Notes: generated from the letters alone by a model not told the origin. A stretch of 64,000 bases of DNA from Asterella californica (GCA_036924285.1 JAYKYS010000010.1:14793001-14857000); one strand, 5' to 3'. Positions 1 to 11,130 are shown, counted from the stretch's first letter. Numbers and translations: made by a program.

Positions 1-707
1 GATTTGTCATATAATTCTTACGGCTAAGGAAGGCGCAGCTAGCCTCTCATTGATTGAGTCGATAATCACATCGAGCATAAACCGTGCAGTCCAGCCTCGA
101 AGCGAGTAAAGGCAGGCATCCGCTGCCAAGCGGCTCATATCAGGTAGGGAAGGACGCCTGGAGACACAAACATATGACAGGACTTTGAAATCCGCACTAA
201 GTATCGACCCAACTTTGACCAAAGAGTGGCTCGAGAGGATTTCGAAATATCTGCGAAGGAGATGGAATCAGAAGCGACGTTTCTCTTAACACAACTAAAC
301 ACTCTAAGATCCTTTTGGACCAAACTTTGACCAATCCTGACGCCTCGAGCGGGGAAGAAGGGAACAGTATCGAAATTCAATACTATCGGTGTATCTCGAC
401 TAGCTATATTCTACCTATCGTGGCATGAAATCCGGGGTGAACTTGTCTATCAGAAAGTAGAAAGTCCCGTTTGATTCATTTGGTTATCTCTGGCGAGTAG
501 GCAAGAACTGGGAAAGATGAAAATTCATCTGTTATCAGAGCGGTGGATGGCGGCAGTACGAGAGAAACTTCAACGAGCGAAGATGACTGCTGCCTAAACA
601 AAATGTGAGACAGCGACACAAGACGAAACAAATTTCTCATGCATGTTTCTCACGCGTTTCTTCTTAACGCGGTCAGGTGCTATACTTACACCAACCACGT
701 TCGTCGG
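1..707. other. Intergenic DNA, no gene recognised
   Basis: No open frame here resembles a known protein and the short frames overlap on both strands. Two short stretches containing ACTTTGACCA near 213 and 325 are similar to each other, which may be a small degenerate direct repeat. I see no RNA gene, LTR end or promoter that I could defend. Confidence 0.5.
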
Positions 708-900
708 CCGTATGTATAACCACACGGTTCGATGAGGTTTATTGCGGACTGCGGATACCGTGGTTGTTAATGTTACCAGTGGACAAACACGGATGCAAAA
801 CGAAGTAGCAAAGAAAGGACGTGATCTGGAAGATGCGGATGCATTTGGAAGTAACTTTTATGGTGTAAGTGGACGAATATGCACATTGTGAAACGACAGT
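708..900. repeat. Diverged direct repeat, copy 1 (partner at 1495-1670)
   Basis: The stretch beginning TATGTATAACCACACGGTTC and running through GGACAAACACGGATGCAAAA is matched, with many substitutions and small gaps, by the stretch starting near 1495. Both copies lie in the same orientation about 790 bp apart. No coding potential is convincing in either. It could be part of an old non-autonomous transposon or a segmental duplication. Confidence 0.6.
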
Positions 901-1494
901 GTCGAACCGCATAAACGACAAAAGTCTCGTGTTAAAATGGATTAATGATGTTCCACAGTTGTGCAAGTAAGTAACCTTTAGCTTTATTAATTTCTGTCGA
1001 AGTTGTACATGATCCTCGGTTGTGGATCACTTGCACATGAGTATTTTAATTATGTTGATGGAATTTATTCGTATAATATAGTATGATTTATTAATCATAT
1101 TTTTAATAAGTAACGTTTGGTAACCATATTTGGTTCAAGTCCAGATGGACCAGGAAGAGTATACTTCATTTCAATTTTTTCATAAATAATTCAAGACACA
1201 ATCAGACTGAATTTACAATCTTAAAATTTTCTGGTTCACGAGTTTTGGTAAAACAAAAGTTATATATAATATTTATATGAAATTACTATAAAATATTCTT
1301 GCTATTACCAGAAGAGGCTGGATTCTTCTATGCTGATACCAAAAATCTGATCTATGAAAAAAAATAAGTTTTATATAAAATATATATGCTCAAGTAAAGA
1401 GTTATATTTAATTACTGTATGAGGTAATGTTCTTCAAGTATTACTAACGTAACGTCGAACTGCGTTACGTTACTGGGACTGCCATAATCGACCA

Positions 1495-1670
1495 TATGTA
1501 TAATCACACGGTTCGGTGACGTTTATCGCGGACTATAGTGGATACCTGGTTGCTAGTCCTATCGTGGGACGGACACGGATGCAAAATGAACTAGCAAGAA
1601 ATTCCGTGGAAGATGCAGGGGCACACTGAAAGGAACTGACCAGCATGCTGCTCCTGTGTACGTAGTGTAG
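1495..1670. repeat. Diverged direct repeat, copy 2 (partner at 708-900)
   Basis: Shares the words ATGTATAA-CACACGGTTCG, GTTTAT-GCGGACT and GGACACGGATGCAAAA with the copy at 708-900 in the same order and spacing. The sequence between the two copies (900-1495) is AT-rich and shows no gene. Confidence 0.6.
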
Positions 1671-1844
1671 TAACAGGGGTCCAAGGGCGACCGAGTCCGC
1701 AGAAATGGGAGGCTTGCGGCACGAGGTCGACAAGGTGCACACTGCACCGCTATGCGGGGGACTATGCGTCAACGATTTATCAAGAACTAAAGGAAATCTG
1801 GATCTAAAGTCCTTCCGTCCCTCTTTCTTATACCCCGGTGCAGG

Positions 1845-2225
1845 TATAAAGGCTCGGAAAGGAATATTTCTATTTTTCTCACAGTGTACTTTATGTTATA
1901 AGGAAGAGTATACTCTTTGGTTCCAAGAGACCCTATAATTTCATGTTTACATTTCTCAGTCAATTGTGATCAATTTCCTTTGAATTTGATTAATTTTCAG
2001 TTGAAATGAATTACAACTGGTAAAGCTAGACTAAGTGAAGAGTTTTGATTAACTCATTATTTCAGAGATTTCATTCTCGCATGGAAGATTTATCATGAAA
2101 AGCATTCTGTGTTAAAATCTTATGTGCGGGTATAAAAGTAAAGAAAGGAATTTTTCGTTTTTCTCTCCCCGTGAACTCTACGTTAGATCTAGAGAAGATA
2201 CTGTTTTGTTTCAAGAAACCACCAG
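1845..2225. repeat. Two degenerate copies of a dispersed non-coding repeat
   Basis: Two units, about 1845-1935 and 2135-2225, share the order GGTATAAA, A-rich spacer, GGAAT, TTTTTCTC, GTGAACT/GTGTACT, AGAGAAGATACT/GGAAGAGTATACT and TTCAAGAAACC/TTCCAAGAGACC. Related copies appear near 7445-7560 on the opposite strand and near 54195-54300. The family is diverged and has no coding capacity that I can see. It may be a small non-autonomous element or part of a longer degraded one. Confidence 0.4.
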
Positions 2226-2675
2226 AACTGAATTCTTATATTTCTTAATGGATACTCAAAATTTAGTTTTGAATTCGCAGTAGATCACATCGTATCACTA
2301 TATTAACTAAAATTAGACTATTCTCACCTTTCTGGACATTTAAATATGTAAATCTGAATTATTTGTCATCATACTGTAGATATTTTGTTATTTTTCTGTA
2401 TAATTGACAATTCAATTTTAGACAATATGACAAGTTATCGTTCCAATAAAAAGAGATTAATAGATGGTTAATAAATAAAAAATCTTAGTTACAACTCAAA
2501 GTCAACTGATTCAAAACTTAATTTACTTATTTAAGCCTAAGTTACTAGACTAGTACTAGTAGTTGAACTAAAAGTTTGAGTCTAAGTTGCTATTAGTATT
2601 AGTCTTTTAACATTATTAACAAAACTAATTAATAATCTCAAGTCAAATTGACGTGCAAAGATTGAACAAACGCAT

Positions 2676-2719
2676 GAACAAGACTATAACTGTATTAGAA
2701 CAAGACTATAACTGTATTA
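2676..2719. repeat. Perfect 22-bp tandem duplication
   Basis: The unit GAACAAGACTATAACTGTAT + TA occurs twice back to back at 2676-2697 and 2698-2719 with no mismatch. It abuts the hairpin at 2717-2754. The surroundings are AT-rich and non-coding. Confidence 0.85.
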
Positions 2720-2754
2720 AGTGGATTTCAAAACACATTTTGAAATTCACTTAA
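2717..2754. repeat. Near-perfect inverted repeat (hairpin)
   Basis: The left arm TTAAGTGGATTTCAAAA (2717-2733) is complementary to the right arm TTTTGAAATTCACTTAA (2738-2754) at 16 of 17 positions, with a 4-nt loop CACA. No gene ends next to it on either strand, so it is not obviously a terminator or a processed RNA. Confidence 0.8.
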
Positions 2755-2984
2755 TTGTTGTGTTATCAGTGAGCAAAAGTACTTGATAAAAATATTTCTC
2801 TAAACAAACTATGTTTATAAGGTTGAGGATTTACTAGTTACTTAATATTCTTAGTATTTTATAGTCTAATCACGAGATGGTATAGTTAATATTACTTGTT
2901 GAACTGTCATGTATCATAAACAATGTAGTGTTTGTCATATATCATAAACAGTCCAATGACATATAATTGATGTAATAGTGACCT

Positions 2985-3530
2985 GACTTAGGGTTTAGAG
3001 CTTACTAGGGTTATCAGTGAGCAGAATTTCATTTAGTATATATTAATCTTATCAAGACGTTGCACATAGGAATTTATTGGGTTAGTACTAGAGTAAGTAA
3101 TGTTAGTCCTATAACGCCAATATTTAATTTAATAGAGAAGGGACATAGGCTTTATGGCTTACTAGGGTTAAGGGTTATTAGTGACCAGAATGTAATTTAG
3201 TATATATTAATCTAATCATGACCTTGCACATAAAAATTTTATTAGTTTTGTACTAGAGTAAGTAATGTTAGTCATATAATGCCAACATTTAATTTAATAG
3301 AGAAGAGACTTATGGTTTAGGGCTTGCTAGGATTTAGGGTTATTACTGAGCAGAATATAATTTAGTATATATTAATCTAATCATGACCTTAGACATAAAA
3401 TATTCTAAGTTTAATACTAGATTAAGTAGTGTACTTGATATTACGCCAATATCGAATTTATTAGAAAAGAGACTTAGGATTTAGTACTAAGGGTTACTAG
3501 GGTTATTAGTGAGCAGAAATTAAAAATTCA
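2985..3530. repeat. ~160-bp tandem array (about 3.3 units) with TTTAGGG-like words
   Basis: Units start near 2985, 3142, 3307 and 3471, giving periods of 157, 165 and 164 bp. Each unit opens with a version of GACTTAGGGTTTAGAGCTTA, followed by ACTAGGGTTAT-AGTGAGCAGAAT, TTTAGTATATATTAATCT, a CATGACCTTGCACAT-like segment, and AGTACTAGAGTAAGTAATG. The fourth unit is cut after about 60 bp. The opening of each unit contains words close to the plant telomere repeat TTTAGGG. No ORF spans the array. It may be a small satellite or internal repeats of a degraded transposon. Confidence 0.8.
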
Positions 3531-3869
3531 AAGTCATCAAATATATAATCTAACATATTTGACACATGATGAATTTATTATGAAAATAATTTCTGAATAT
3601 ATAATATGAAATAGTCGAGTTTGAGACTCAATACAAAATTTCACTTTGTATAACGTGTAAAACTGCTAGTTAGAAGCAAAACATTTCATGACTTCTGAAA
3701 AGAATAAAATCGAGTACTAGACTTAGACTAAGTCTAACTTAAAGACTAAGTCTTAATATTAGTAATATCTTCCAGCCAAGATATCTCAACCCTCTACTTC
3801 AGCAACACGATCTATAAACTGTGATGCTATAGACGAACACTTGCGAATATCTTCATTTTATTAGAAGAA
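3531..3869. other. Intergenic DNA, nothing recognised
   Basis: This AT-rich stretch has scattered AGACTTAGACTAAGTCTAAC-like short palindromic words near 3718-3755. There is no gene, no RNA signature and no transposon end that I can defend. Confidence 0.5.
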
Positions 3870-5407
3870 GATTTGGATCTTGATCGTCACACATACACAC
3901 ATGCATTAGCGTCTATTCATTCATCTTCTTCATCATATTTTGGATCCTTCTCCCATACATGTTCTTCGAAATGCAATCAATGTACCGGAGCACATTTGAA
4001 GCATTTGAAGATGCATGTTTTCGTCGTCATCATTCTAGGTGAACCTTATTGTAGTGTGATGAGCGACTATCATCTTCAACTTTTGACAATGCCTTTGCAA
4101 TCCATATGCAAGCTTGGACTTCAAAGTCTTCAGAAGGAGGAATGATAATCATCATTTGTTGGCTCGATGTCAACAAGAGGAACAAAATGACTTTGTTCTT
4201 TTTCACTTGGATTTCTCACAAAGATTTCATCTCTCTCCAAAACTCTTCAATCATCTCTTGAGCTAATATGTCCTCTCCTTGCTGTGTAATTGATGTTTTT
4301 CTCATAGATGATTCTTCTCTAAATCCAGTACCATTGTTGAAACATGGCTAGAAACCATCTTGCAGTTGTTTACATTCCATTGTATCTCAACTTTTTCAAG
4401 CACCTCTACAATTTTCTGCCAATATTTGATGATCCGCAATCCGCAACCTCTTGAATGAGAGCATACATGCACTTGTGGTCTATGCTTCATACACTTGAGC
4501 TTGAAAATGAAGAAAGGAGTCAACATGAGTATGTGACAGATTCAAGTTCACTTTGAAAAACCATGTCAACACTTTCGTGAGTATGACCAACGATGAGGAA
4601 TGACATGATGATTATTTTGAAGCATCCTCTTGAAATCAGTTCACTACAAAATGCTAACATGTTGTTATCTTTTCCAGATTGTCAACATGTAGGATCAAGT
4701 TCTCGAGGAGTGATTTGAAACATGTGGCATCTAAGTCCCAACATGTGGTACTTGGCAAAATGCATCCAAGTCAATCCCTTTTGGTCTTACAAATGTAAGA
4801 TCAAAGCTCGTTCATCAAGTACAACTTTGGACAATAGATGAGTGGGAACTTCCTGGAAGGTTAAATCTCCTCTCTTGTCTCTTTTGTGTCTTTCACAATC
4901 TTGGAACATCTTTGCCAAAAATGTAATGTGAAGTTAGCATATCCATATCACAAACCAGCTATGGCTATGTAAGCCATAATTCCAAGACCATAGCCATACA
5001 CTAGTGAGCGTCAGTGGTAATGGTTGGACTTGTCTCATGAGCGCTTTGAGCTTGTAAGACAACAAAAGCATTGTGGTCTTCCTTTGGTCCATCTTGTCAT
5101 GAATGATCATCATGTTCTTCTCAAGATTCATAACCGCAATTTGAATGTAAGGATAGTAGCAATTCCTAGCTAACATATGGATGCGCATATGTTGTTTCTT
5201 GTGATGCTCCAGTATTACTCCCTCTGCTGATATTCTATCTCGCATCAAATGTTGCTTGAGATTGATACAAGTATTACATTTTGCAAATGCACTAAACTTA
5301 TGCATAGCATAGTTGATAAAATTCTCTCTCCAAATCTTGTAGAATGTTGATTTAGAAACATCAGGTACTTGAAAAATCTCCATCTTCTCTCGTACCTCCT
5401 CAAACAT
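3870..5407 (-). pseudogene. Decayed DUF7869-like (probable transposon-associated) gene
   Basis: The best preserved part is 4934-5407 on the minus strand (157 residues). Its features fit the DUF7869 family of repeat-associated proteins found in many eukaryotic genomes. It has a TFYKIWRENF stretch, a Cys-x2-Cys pair in AKCNTCINLKQHL, a His-rich stretch with a YY pair, and the hallmark IIHDKMDQRKT near residues 100-110. Downstream on the same strand (4302-4526 and between) shorter open pieces suggest the C-terminal half in a decayed state. The 5' end is missing: the frame opens 33 bp from the LTR relic that starts at 5440, so that insertion may have cut the gene. Family role is not established; I infer a dead mobile-element gene. 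The Cys pair and DKMDQ-KT motif are what I see; the assignment is from memory of the family. Confidence 0.5.
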
Positions 5408-5439
5408 CTTGTCGCTAGTGTAACATGAAAGAAGACGGT

Positions 5440-5902
5440 TGTCAGGTCATTTTCGTCAGTTGTTAGTTCGGCCGAGTACGAAATGATCTACGTTGTTAGT
5501 GCCATTAGTGTCGATAGTTCCGATAGTGCCGTTAGTACTGTTAGCGGAGTTCCTTGGGTTGAGATCACCAAGGAGTATATTTCGTGTGGAAGTTTGTAGT
5601 CTCTCATCTTTTCTCGAGTTGAGCTTTCAAGCTCCTAGCTATGATAGAGTGACTAAAACCTGGATCCTCTACGAGCACAAAGTGGGTTTGGCTTGATTCG
5701 TTACCGGATGGCAAGTGTTTATACACGTGTTCTCAAATTACTCAGGAAAAAGTGAGAGATTACAAGCTCCAATTCGAAATATATTCCTTGGTGATCTCAA
5801 TCCAAGACACTCCGCTAACGTTTACTAACGACATTATCAGAACTAACGGCACATGTCACTTCGCACTCGACCAATCTAGCAACTGGCAAAAATGACGTGA
5901 CA
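5440..5902. repeat. Inverted pair of LTR relics related to element B
   Basis: The left half starts TGTCAGGTCATTTTCGTCAG at 5440. The reverse complement of the right end starts TGTCACGTCATTTTTGCCAG at 5902. The first ~160 bp of both arms align well, including GTTAGCGGAGT and GAGATCACCAAGGA. The left copy continues to about 5740 and keeps the words GAGTTGAGC-TTCAAGCTCC and TTTGGCTTGA that are also present in the B LTR at 18962. The region is therefore one nearly full LTR of a B-related family facing a 5'-half LTR in opposite orientation. No target duplication is evident outside it. The short plus-strand frame 5493-5696 inside it is not a gene. Confidence 0.7.
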
Positions 5903-8900
5903 CTGCACTTTACATGCATATTCACCTCCTCTTCATGGAGGCACAAATATACAAGGGGTTAATAAAATGATGCCGGATGAAAATGAGTAATCTGCATATG
6001 TACTTTGGAGAGCACATCTTTCTGTGCTCTCTTTATGGTTTATTTTTTGCTCTTCCTGCGTTTCTAAAATGGACTAACCGTTAGTATTTACAAAATTTTT
6101 AGTTTTCTTTATCTTATTAGTATAAGATTTTTGTTAATACTTTTAATTTTCCTTATAACAGCAGCGAGCAAAACTTCCCAGAAATCCATCTTCCATACAA
6201 GCATTCTCCCTTCCAGCCACCAGTCATATCGGCACAGAGTATTTTCCTTCTCCGATAAAATAACTTATCTTTTTTTCTCATTCGAATGAACGTTCACATT
6301 CTATGCATATATGAAGGAGGATATTGTACATGAGAAGTGTACATGAGGTAATATGACGGGAAGAATATAAATTATTTTTCTCACAAAACGGCACCGTTTG
6401 AGAATTGATATCTCAGCTTTATCCTCCCAACAACGCATCAGTCCGGGACTACACTTATGGGTTATGTCCTGATTACTTTGCTGCTCCGAAATGGGTTAAC
6501 ATATAATATTTATAAAATAATTTAATATTTTACAATAACTTATTATAAAATATTTTTATAACACTTAGACGTTTCCAGATAAGAGAAAACGAAATTCACT
6601 GTACAAGACCGTGGGGAAAGATATTATTCACACCGACGTAGATTTCAGTGAGATGAATCTTTTGAGTTATCATTCACCTCAATATGAAGACGCAAATAAA
6701 TCTGCGTTCACATCCATCAATGTCTGATGGCAAAAGTACCGTACTGGTAACACAAATTGCGGATATTTTTGCGCGAAGTGCTAATTTATTTAATAAAGAG
6801 TGTAAGACGATGTTAACAAAGTTATAACATGAACCCGTGCATATTTACCATCCTCATCGCTGAGACTGTATATTTACTAGAACTATACGTGTGAAGTAAT
6901 CTTATGAATTCGAAATTTTAATTTAGCTTTTTAATATATATATTAGAAAACTAAAATATATAATATATTACATTTTTTGACAGTTTAAAAGATCATTCCA
7001 CGCACCGAAAAACATACGTAAAACATTAATCGCAGTTAGATATGCACGAATTGAGTTACCGATCGAAGATACTGTTTGTCGTTCACATCCGTTCGAGATG
7101 TCTGATAAAAGTTACCATCTGACGCAAAACTGCCTAAGGCTCCGTCTTTTCACAGTACACGACAACCGCATGAAACGTGGAAATCGCATGAATCGTGGGA
7201 AACTCCTGGCCGTCGGTAACTTTAATATGCATACTAGGGGTTTAAACCCCCTGTGATCCTAGAAGTAGTCCTGGTGGGTTCATTCTGCGAGCAAAGAAAA
7301 TTAATCGTTAAATCTGAAAGGTTTTTGCGGATAAAATTCTCTTGCGAAACTAGAATTTTTCAAGTAAAGATTTAAATCAAAGCTATCTCCGGGCTTTACC
7401 TTCTGTAGTTCACTTCAAAATAAACTGTTCATATATACTGAAAAGTGTTCAGAAATGTTTTCTGGTTTCTTTGAACAAAAAAGGATTTACACTAAACTAC
7501 AAAACGAAAAAAGGAAGAATATTTCTTTTCTTACCTTTATATTTACACGGGAGGTTTAAAAGAGTATTCTTCATTTCAAACTAGAATTAGTAATTAGCGG
7601 CCCATTCGATACACGGACACACATATCTCATATCAACGGGAGCATCAACTGATACTTTTCTCGAAGCAGAAGGGTTACATATTAGATTAAAATCACTCTC
7701 TATTAATGTATAAACAATTTTAGGTTCTCTGACTTGTATTTTTTAGGGCGCGACTGTGTACTCATCCTTTATGGTTTATATCTTGATCTGTCAGTGTTTT
7801 CAAACATCAGTTAATCATTAATATTTACAAAATATTTTGATTATTTCTATCTATTTAATATATGAATTTGTTAACACTTATATGTTTTCTGAAATCATTA
7901 AAAGAACAAAAATTCCCCAGAATTTAGTCGAGCATGCATATCCTTTATAAAACCGGGAGGCTCTTGCATAAGCATGCTTCTTGATAATGAAGGCAAGTGG
8001 GAAGTTTCACTCCAAACTGAGAGAGCATGCATATTTTTCCTCTTCCTAACTTGGAAGAGGCTGATATTTATTCCTTAACTTTTCTTTTCGAAGAGTTAGA
8101 CTATAATCCAAAAGAATTTAAACGGTAGTTTATTATTGCAGATGTGACTCTTTATGACAACATGAGAGCCGTTCCACGTGCTACCAATTTTTTTTTCCTT
8201 TGGCAAGATCCAAGTGTACTTTGCATAGAAACGTAATTATATTTAAACATTTCAATTTTAGTTCTTTTATAAATTGAAGTTATCATTCTCAAGTCAAACA
8301 TGTCAGTATTTTATTATTAAACCAGTGCTCCTTTTTCTCCAAAAACATGTAAATTCATTAGTTTAAATCACCATTCCTTTTTCCCACACGATTTCTCTCC
8401 AGCCCAGTTGTGAGTCAATAACTCGTTACAGTTTTCTTAGCTATATCAACAATCTTCGTTTTCTTTCACTCGACCAAAATGTCACTTTGGATGCATTTTA
8501 AGCATTAACGAGGGGTATGCTCGTGCGAAGCCAGACAAGGATACAAACGAGATAACAAGAAAAAAATCTGAACGAAAATAACAATCCTTGTAATGAAAAA
8601 TAAAATAAAAATATATAAGTGAATATCATAATAGATTGAATGAATTAAGAAAATGTATGGATAAACAACAGCTATAAGGTTCCTTTTTGAGAAATAATTA
8701 TCTTGGAGAAATAAGTGAACTAATGTTCGATATTTGATAAATACTTCGCATATGACTGCATGTCGCTTGGTGCACGACTCTATGTGTGTACGCATCATAC
8801 GGTTCCTAGTGAGATTTAAGATTTAAGTAAAACATATATCCTTCAGTCTGTTCAAAATTACCCTAAGCACACATAGTACCTTGTAGACAAGTATACCAAA

Positions 8901-9324
8901 CAGTTGCATTCACGCGTGCTGTAGCCTCATTTACCATTTAATGGATAAAGGAAGAAATTTTGCTGAGAAGAGAGAATGATACTTTGTTTTATTACCCTAG
9001 TTCTCTTTATCTTTACCTCTCTCTTCTCTGTTCTGAAGAGAAACGAGTGAGATTTACATATTTCTGCATTTTAGAGTTTTTTAAAGTTTTCCTCTACGTG
9101 AATGTGTTCTTCACTTCTTGCAGATCATGGTTTATATATGACAGTTCTATTATTGTTAATGTTTGCTAGATATCACCCTTTTTAAGCTATGAGTACTCTC
9201 TATTCGATGAGACCAAGATCTACTTGAGATACACCGGATAAAATCTCATGTGAAAAAGATGCACAAAAGCTATGACTAGACCAAATGAGACAACTAAGTT
9301 AGTCGAGAGCAGGGGTCTACACGT
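5903..9324. other. AT-rich intergenic DNA
   Basis: I find no gene. Short frames such as 8505-8798 (minus) and 8960-9169 (plus) are hydrophobic, low-complexity and without family resemblance. Weak internal repeats are visible: the TTTATGGTTTAT...TTAGTATTTACAAAATTTT stretch near 6032-6105 recurs near 7770-7840, followed in both cases by TTGTTAACACTT-like and CCCAGAAT-like words. A degraded copy of the dispersed repeat of 1845-2225 lies near 7445-7560 in inverse orientation. The last ~140 bp are the target flank of element A. Confidence 0.5.
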
Positions 9325-9823
9325 TGTCGTGTTGTACATGGGTCTGTACAGTGAAAACTAGTTGCAAAGAGATCTTTTCTTTGTTGTGTAAAAGAAGCTC
9401 TCATGTAGCTTATCAAGCTGGGCAGGAGCTAAGCTGGGGTGGTGCTTGACAAGCTGCCCCCTAGCTTGAGTTGGAATATCACCCTAAAGGAGTCGAAAGA
9501 CACCAGAATGCAGAGCTCGACGAGGAGAGCGACTTCGTGCTTCCAGTTTTGACAGAAAGTGCTTTAAGTAATAGTTAGCACGTGTTTTAAATTGAGAAAT
9601 ACACGAAAGAGGGAAGTCTGTCGATTCTGACTCGTGACTCGAACTCAGAATCTGATTGCGTAGGTGTGTAGGTGTTCACAAGTACTATAGTTTTGACTCT
9701 TTACTCGTTTAAAACGGAGTTGTATAGAGAATTTAGCGTAGAGAAAGCTAGTAAAGACTTTACAGAAAGATTTCCTTAGTAAAGCATATGTACAGACTGT
9801 AAAAGCTTTTTGAACGGAACCAA

Positions 9824-9890
9824 AGGCCATCCCAGTGATAGGGCGCCTGCCTAGGAGAGAAGTGGTCTCAGAATCAATCCCTCATGGCCT
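9824..9890 (+). other. tRNA-like (Pol III type) segment inside the A LTR
   Basis: The 67-nt segment has 7-nt ends AGGCCAT and ATGGCCT that pair perfectly, like an acceptor stem. It is followed by CCCAGTGATAGGGCG, close to a tRNA D-arm/A box, and holds GGTCTCAGAATCAATCCC where a B box would be expected. The copy in the 3' LTR (38015-38081) has AGGATCAATCC. The T-arm pairing is poor and the anticodon stem is not convincing, so it is not a working tRNA. It resembles the tRNA-derived head of a SINE that was captured by the LTR. Confidence 0.5.
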
Positions 9891-10020
9891 CTGGTTCCTA
9901 TTCTGGCATGTTGGTCTCCCGGAAGGGAGTCTCTGTTAGATATGCAGCCACGTCCTGCATATCTAGGGGCGGGAGACCGGTATCTTCCTTAATCGTGGGC
10001 TTCCTGGCCTAAGCCTCCGC

Positions 10021-10151
10021 ATGCCATCCTGAATATACTATAGGAGATACCTGGTGCGCATATGGGGGGGCTGTAAGCCCTGTGGGGCAGCCTCATAAGT
10101 GTTGGGACTTCGGCCTACATTGGATGGCTTGTAGTATATTCAGGATGGCAT
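10021..10151. repeat. Perfect 20-bp inverted repeat in the A LTR
   Basis: ATGCCATCCTGAATATACTA (10021-10040) is exactly complementary to TAGTATATTCAGGATGGCAT (10132-10151), with 91 bp between. The same pair is conserved in the 3' LTR at 38212-38231 and 38323-38342. Transcribed LTR RNA could fold there. It could also mark the ends of a small foldback insertion that entered the LTR before A transposed. Confidence 0.85.
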
Positions 10152-11109
10152 CAAAAGCATAGGAAACTTTTGTTAATTTGTTAAATAACCATCGAGTCAG
10201 CTTAAGATGAGGAATGAGGCTATGTGAACTTTTATTAGTGAAGGGGTAGAGTTTGTGGAGACAACTGTGAAACTTGTTTTAAAAAGGGGCCAACTTTGTA
10301 AATAAAGCTCTATACGCATAAGGACAGCAGGGGGCAGCTTAAGCTAGGGCCCTGCTTCTGATAAGTGAGTGCACTTATAAGGACAGCAGGGGGACAGCTT
10401 AAGCTGGGGCCTTAACTTTTAGGTTAAATACCTGCGGCGGCTTGGGATCGGGGAAACTTTTTCAAGGGATTTTTCTGAGAGGACTGAAGCGGAAAGAAGA
10501 GGATTAGGGATTTGGGGGTTGAGGACACAGAGGAGAAGCTAGGAGGCTGGAGAAGGTCAAATTGCTCACAGATTGAATGGAGAGAGCATCGTAAGGGAGA
10601 GAGGCAGGAGTTTTAGGCTTGGACGTTGTTTAAATAAATCGTTCTGGGGAGAAATTACTCTCAGGAGGCAGTTTTATTGAGAGAGACCGTTTGAAAATCT
10701 ATAGAGGACTTTTGATCGACGTTGGATCAGATTTCTGAGAGTTTCAGTTGGGCAAGGACATGATAAGATTCAGGGGTCTGAATTTCTCTATTAGGTCCGG
10801 ATTGAGATGTACTGGGTAGACTTTTGGCTTGACAGGAGAGAGAGGTGCGCAGGAGAAGAAGAGAGAGATTTTTTGTACAGTTGGAGAAATTGATGGTGCA
10901 GCCGATACTGAAATAAAGTTAATTGAATTAGAGATCTATCTGTGTACCCAAGGTGTGTTTGAGTGCTTGTTTTTGTAATTGGTGGACGCAAGAAGCGGGG
11001 TTTTGGAGATCTCATCGTCAGCGACTACTTGTCTTTCTCTTCTAGTCTCTTCTTTGATCAATCACAGTCAGGAGGTCTGCCCTCCCCAAGAAAGACTCTC
11101 GCTCCAACA

Positions 11110-11130
11110 TCTGGTGCTTCCACTGAGAGT
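11110..11130 (+). other. Primer-binding-site region of element A
   Basis: Right after the 5' LTR end ...CCAACA the sequence reads TCTGGTGCTTCCACTGAGAG. A primer-binding site begins with TGG (complement of a tRNA CCA end) within a few bases of the LTR, and TGGTGCTTCCACTGAGAG sits correctly. I cannot name the tRNA with confidence. Confidence 0.55.

Larger units (their letters stand above)
9325..11109 (+). repeat. 5' LTR of element A
   Basis: This 1,785-bp sequence is closely matched by 37516-39305. It starts TGTCGTGTTG and ends GCTCCAACA. It contains the tRNA-like segment at 9824-9890 and the inverted repeat at 10021-10151. The word TGAAATAAAGTTAATTGAAT near 10908 is a possible 3'-processing region. 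The minus-strand frames inside it are mirrored in the other LTR and are shadows. Transcription of A should start in this LTR, but I could not fix a TATA box. Confidence 0.92.

Noticed and set aside
739..966. 75-residue minus-strand frame
   Set aside because: It lies within the diverged direct repeat at 708-900, and the second copy does not conserve the frame.
3873..4145. Plus-strand 90-residue frame
   Set aside because: No family resemblance; it lies opposite the decayed minus-strand DUF7869-like gene and is probably a shadow.
8505..8798. 97-residue hydrophobic minus-strand frame that could be a membrane protein
   Set aside because: Composition follows the local AT-richness (Ile, Phe, Tyr). 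No neighbour or motif supports it.
9824..9890. Functional tRNA gene
   Set aside because: The T arm does not pair, the anticodon stem is unconvincing and the sequence is part of an LTR; kept only as a tRNA-like segment.
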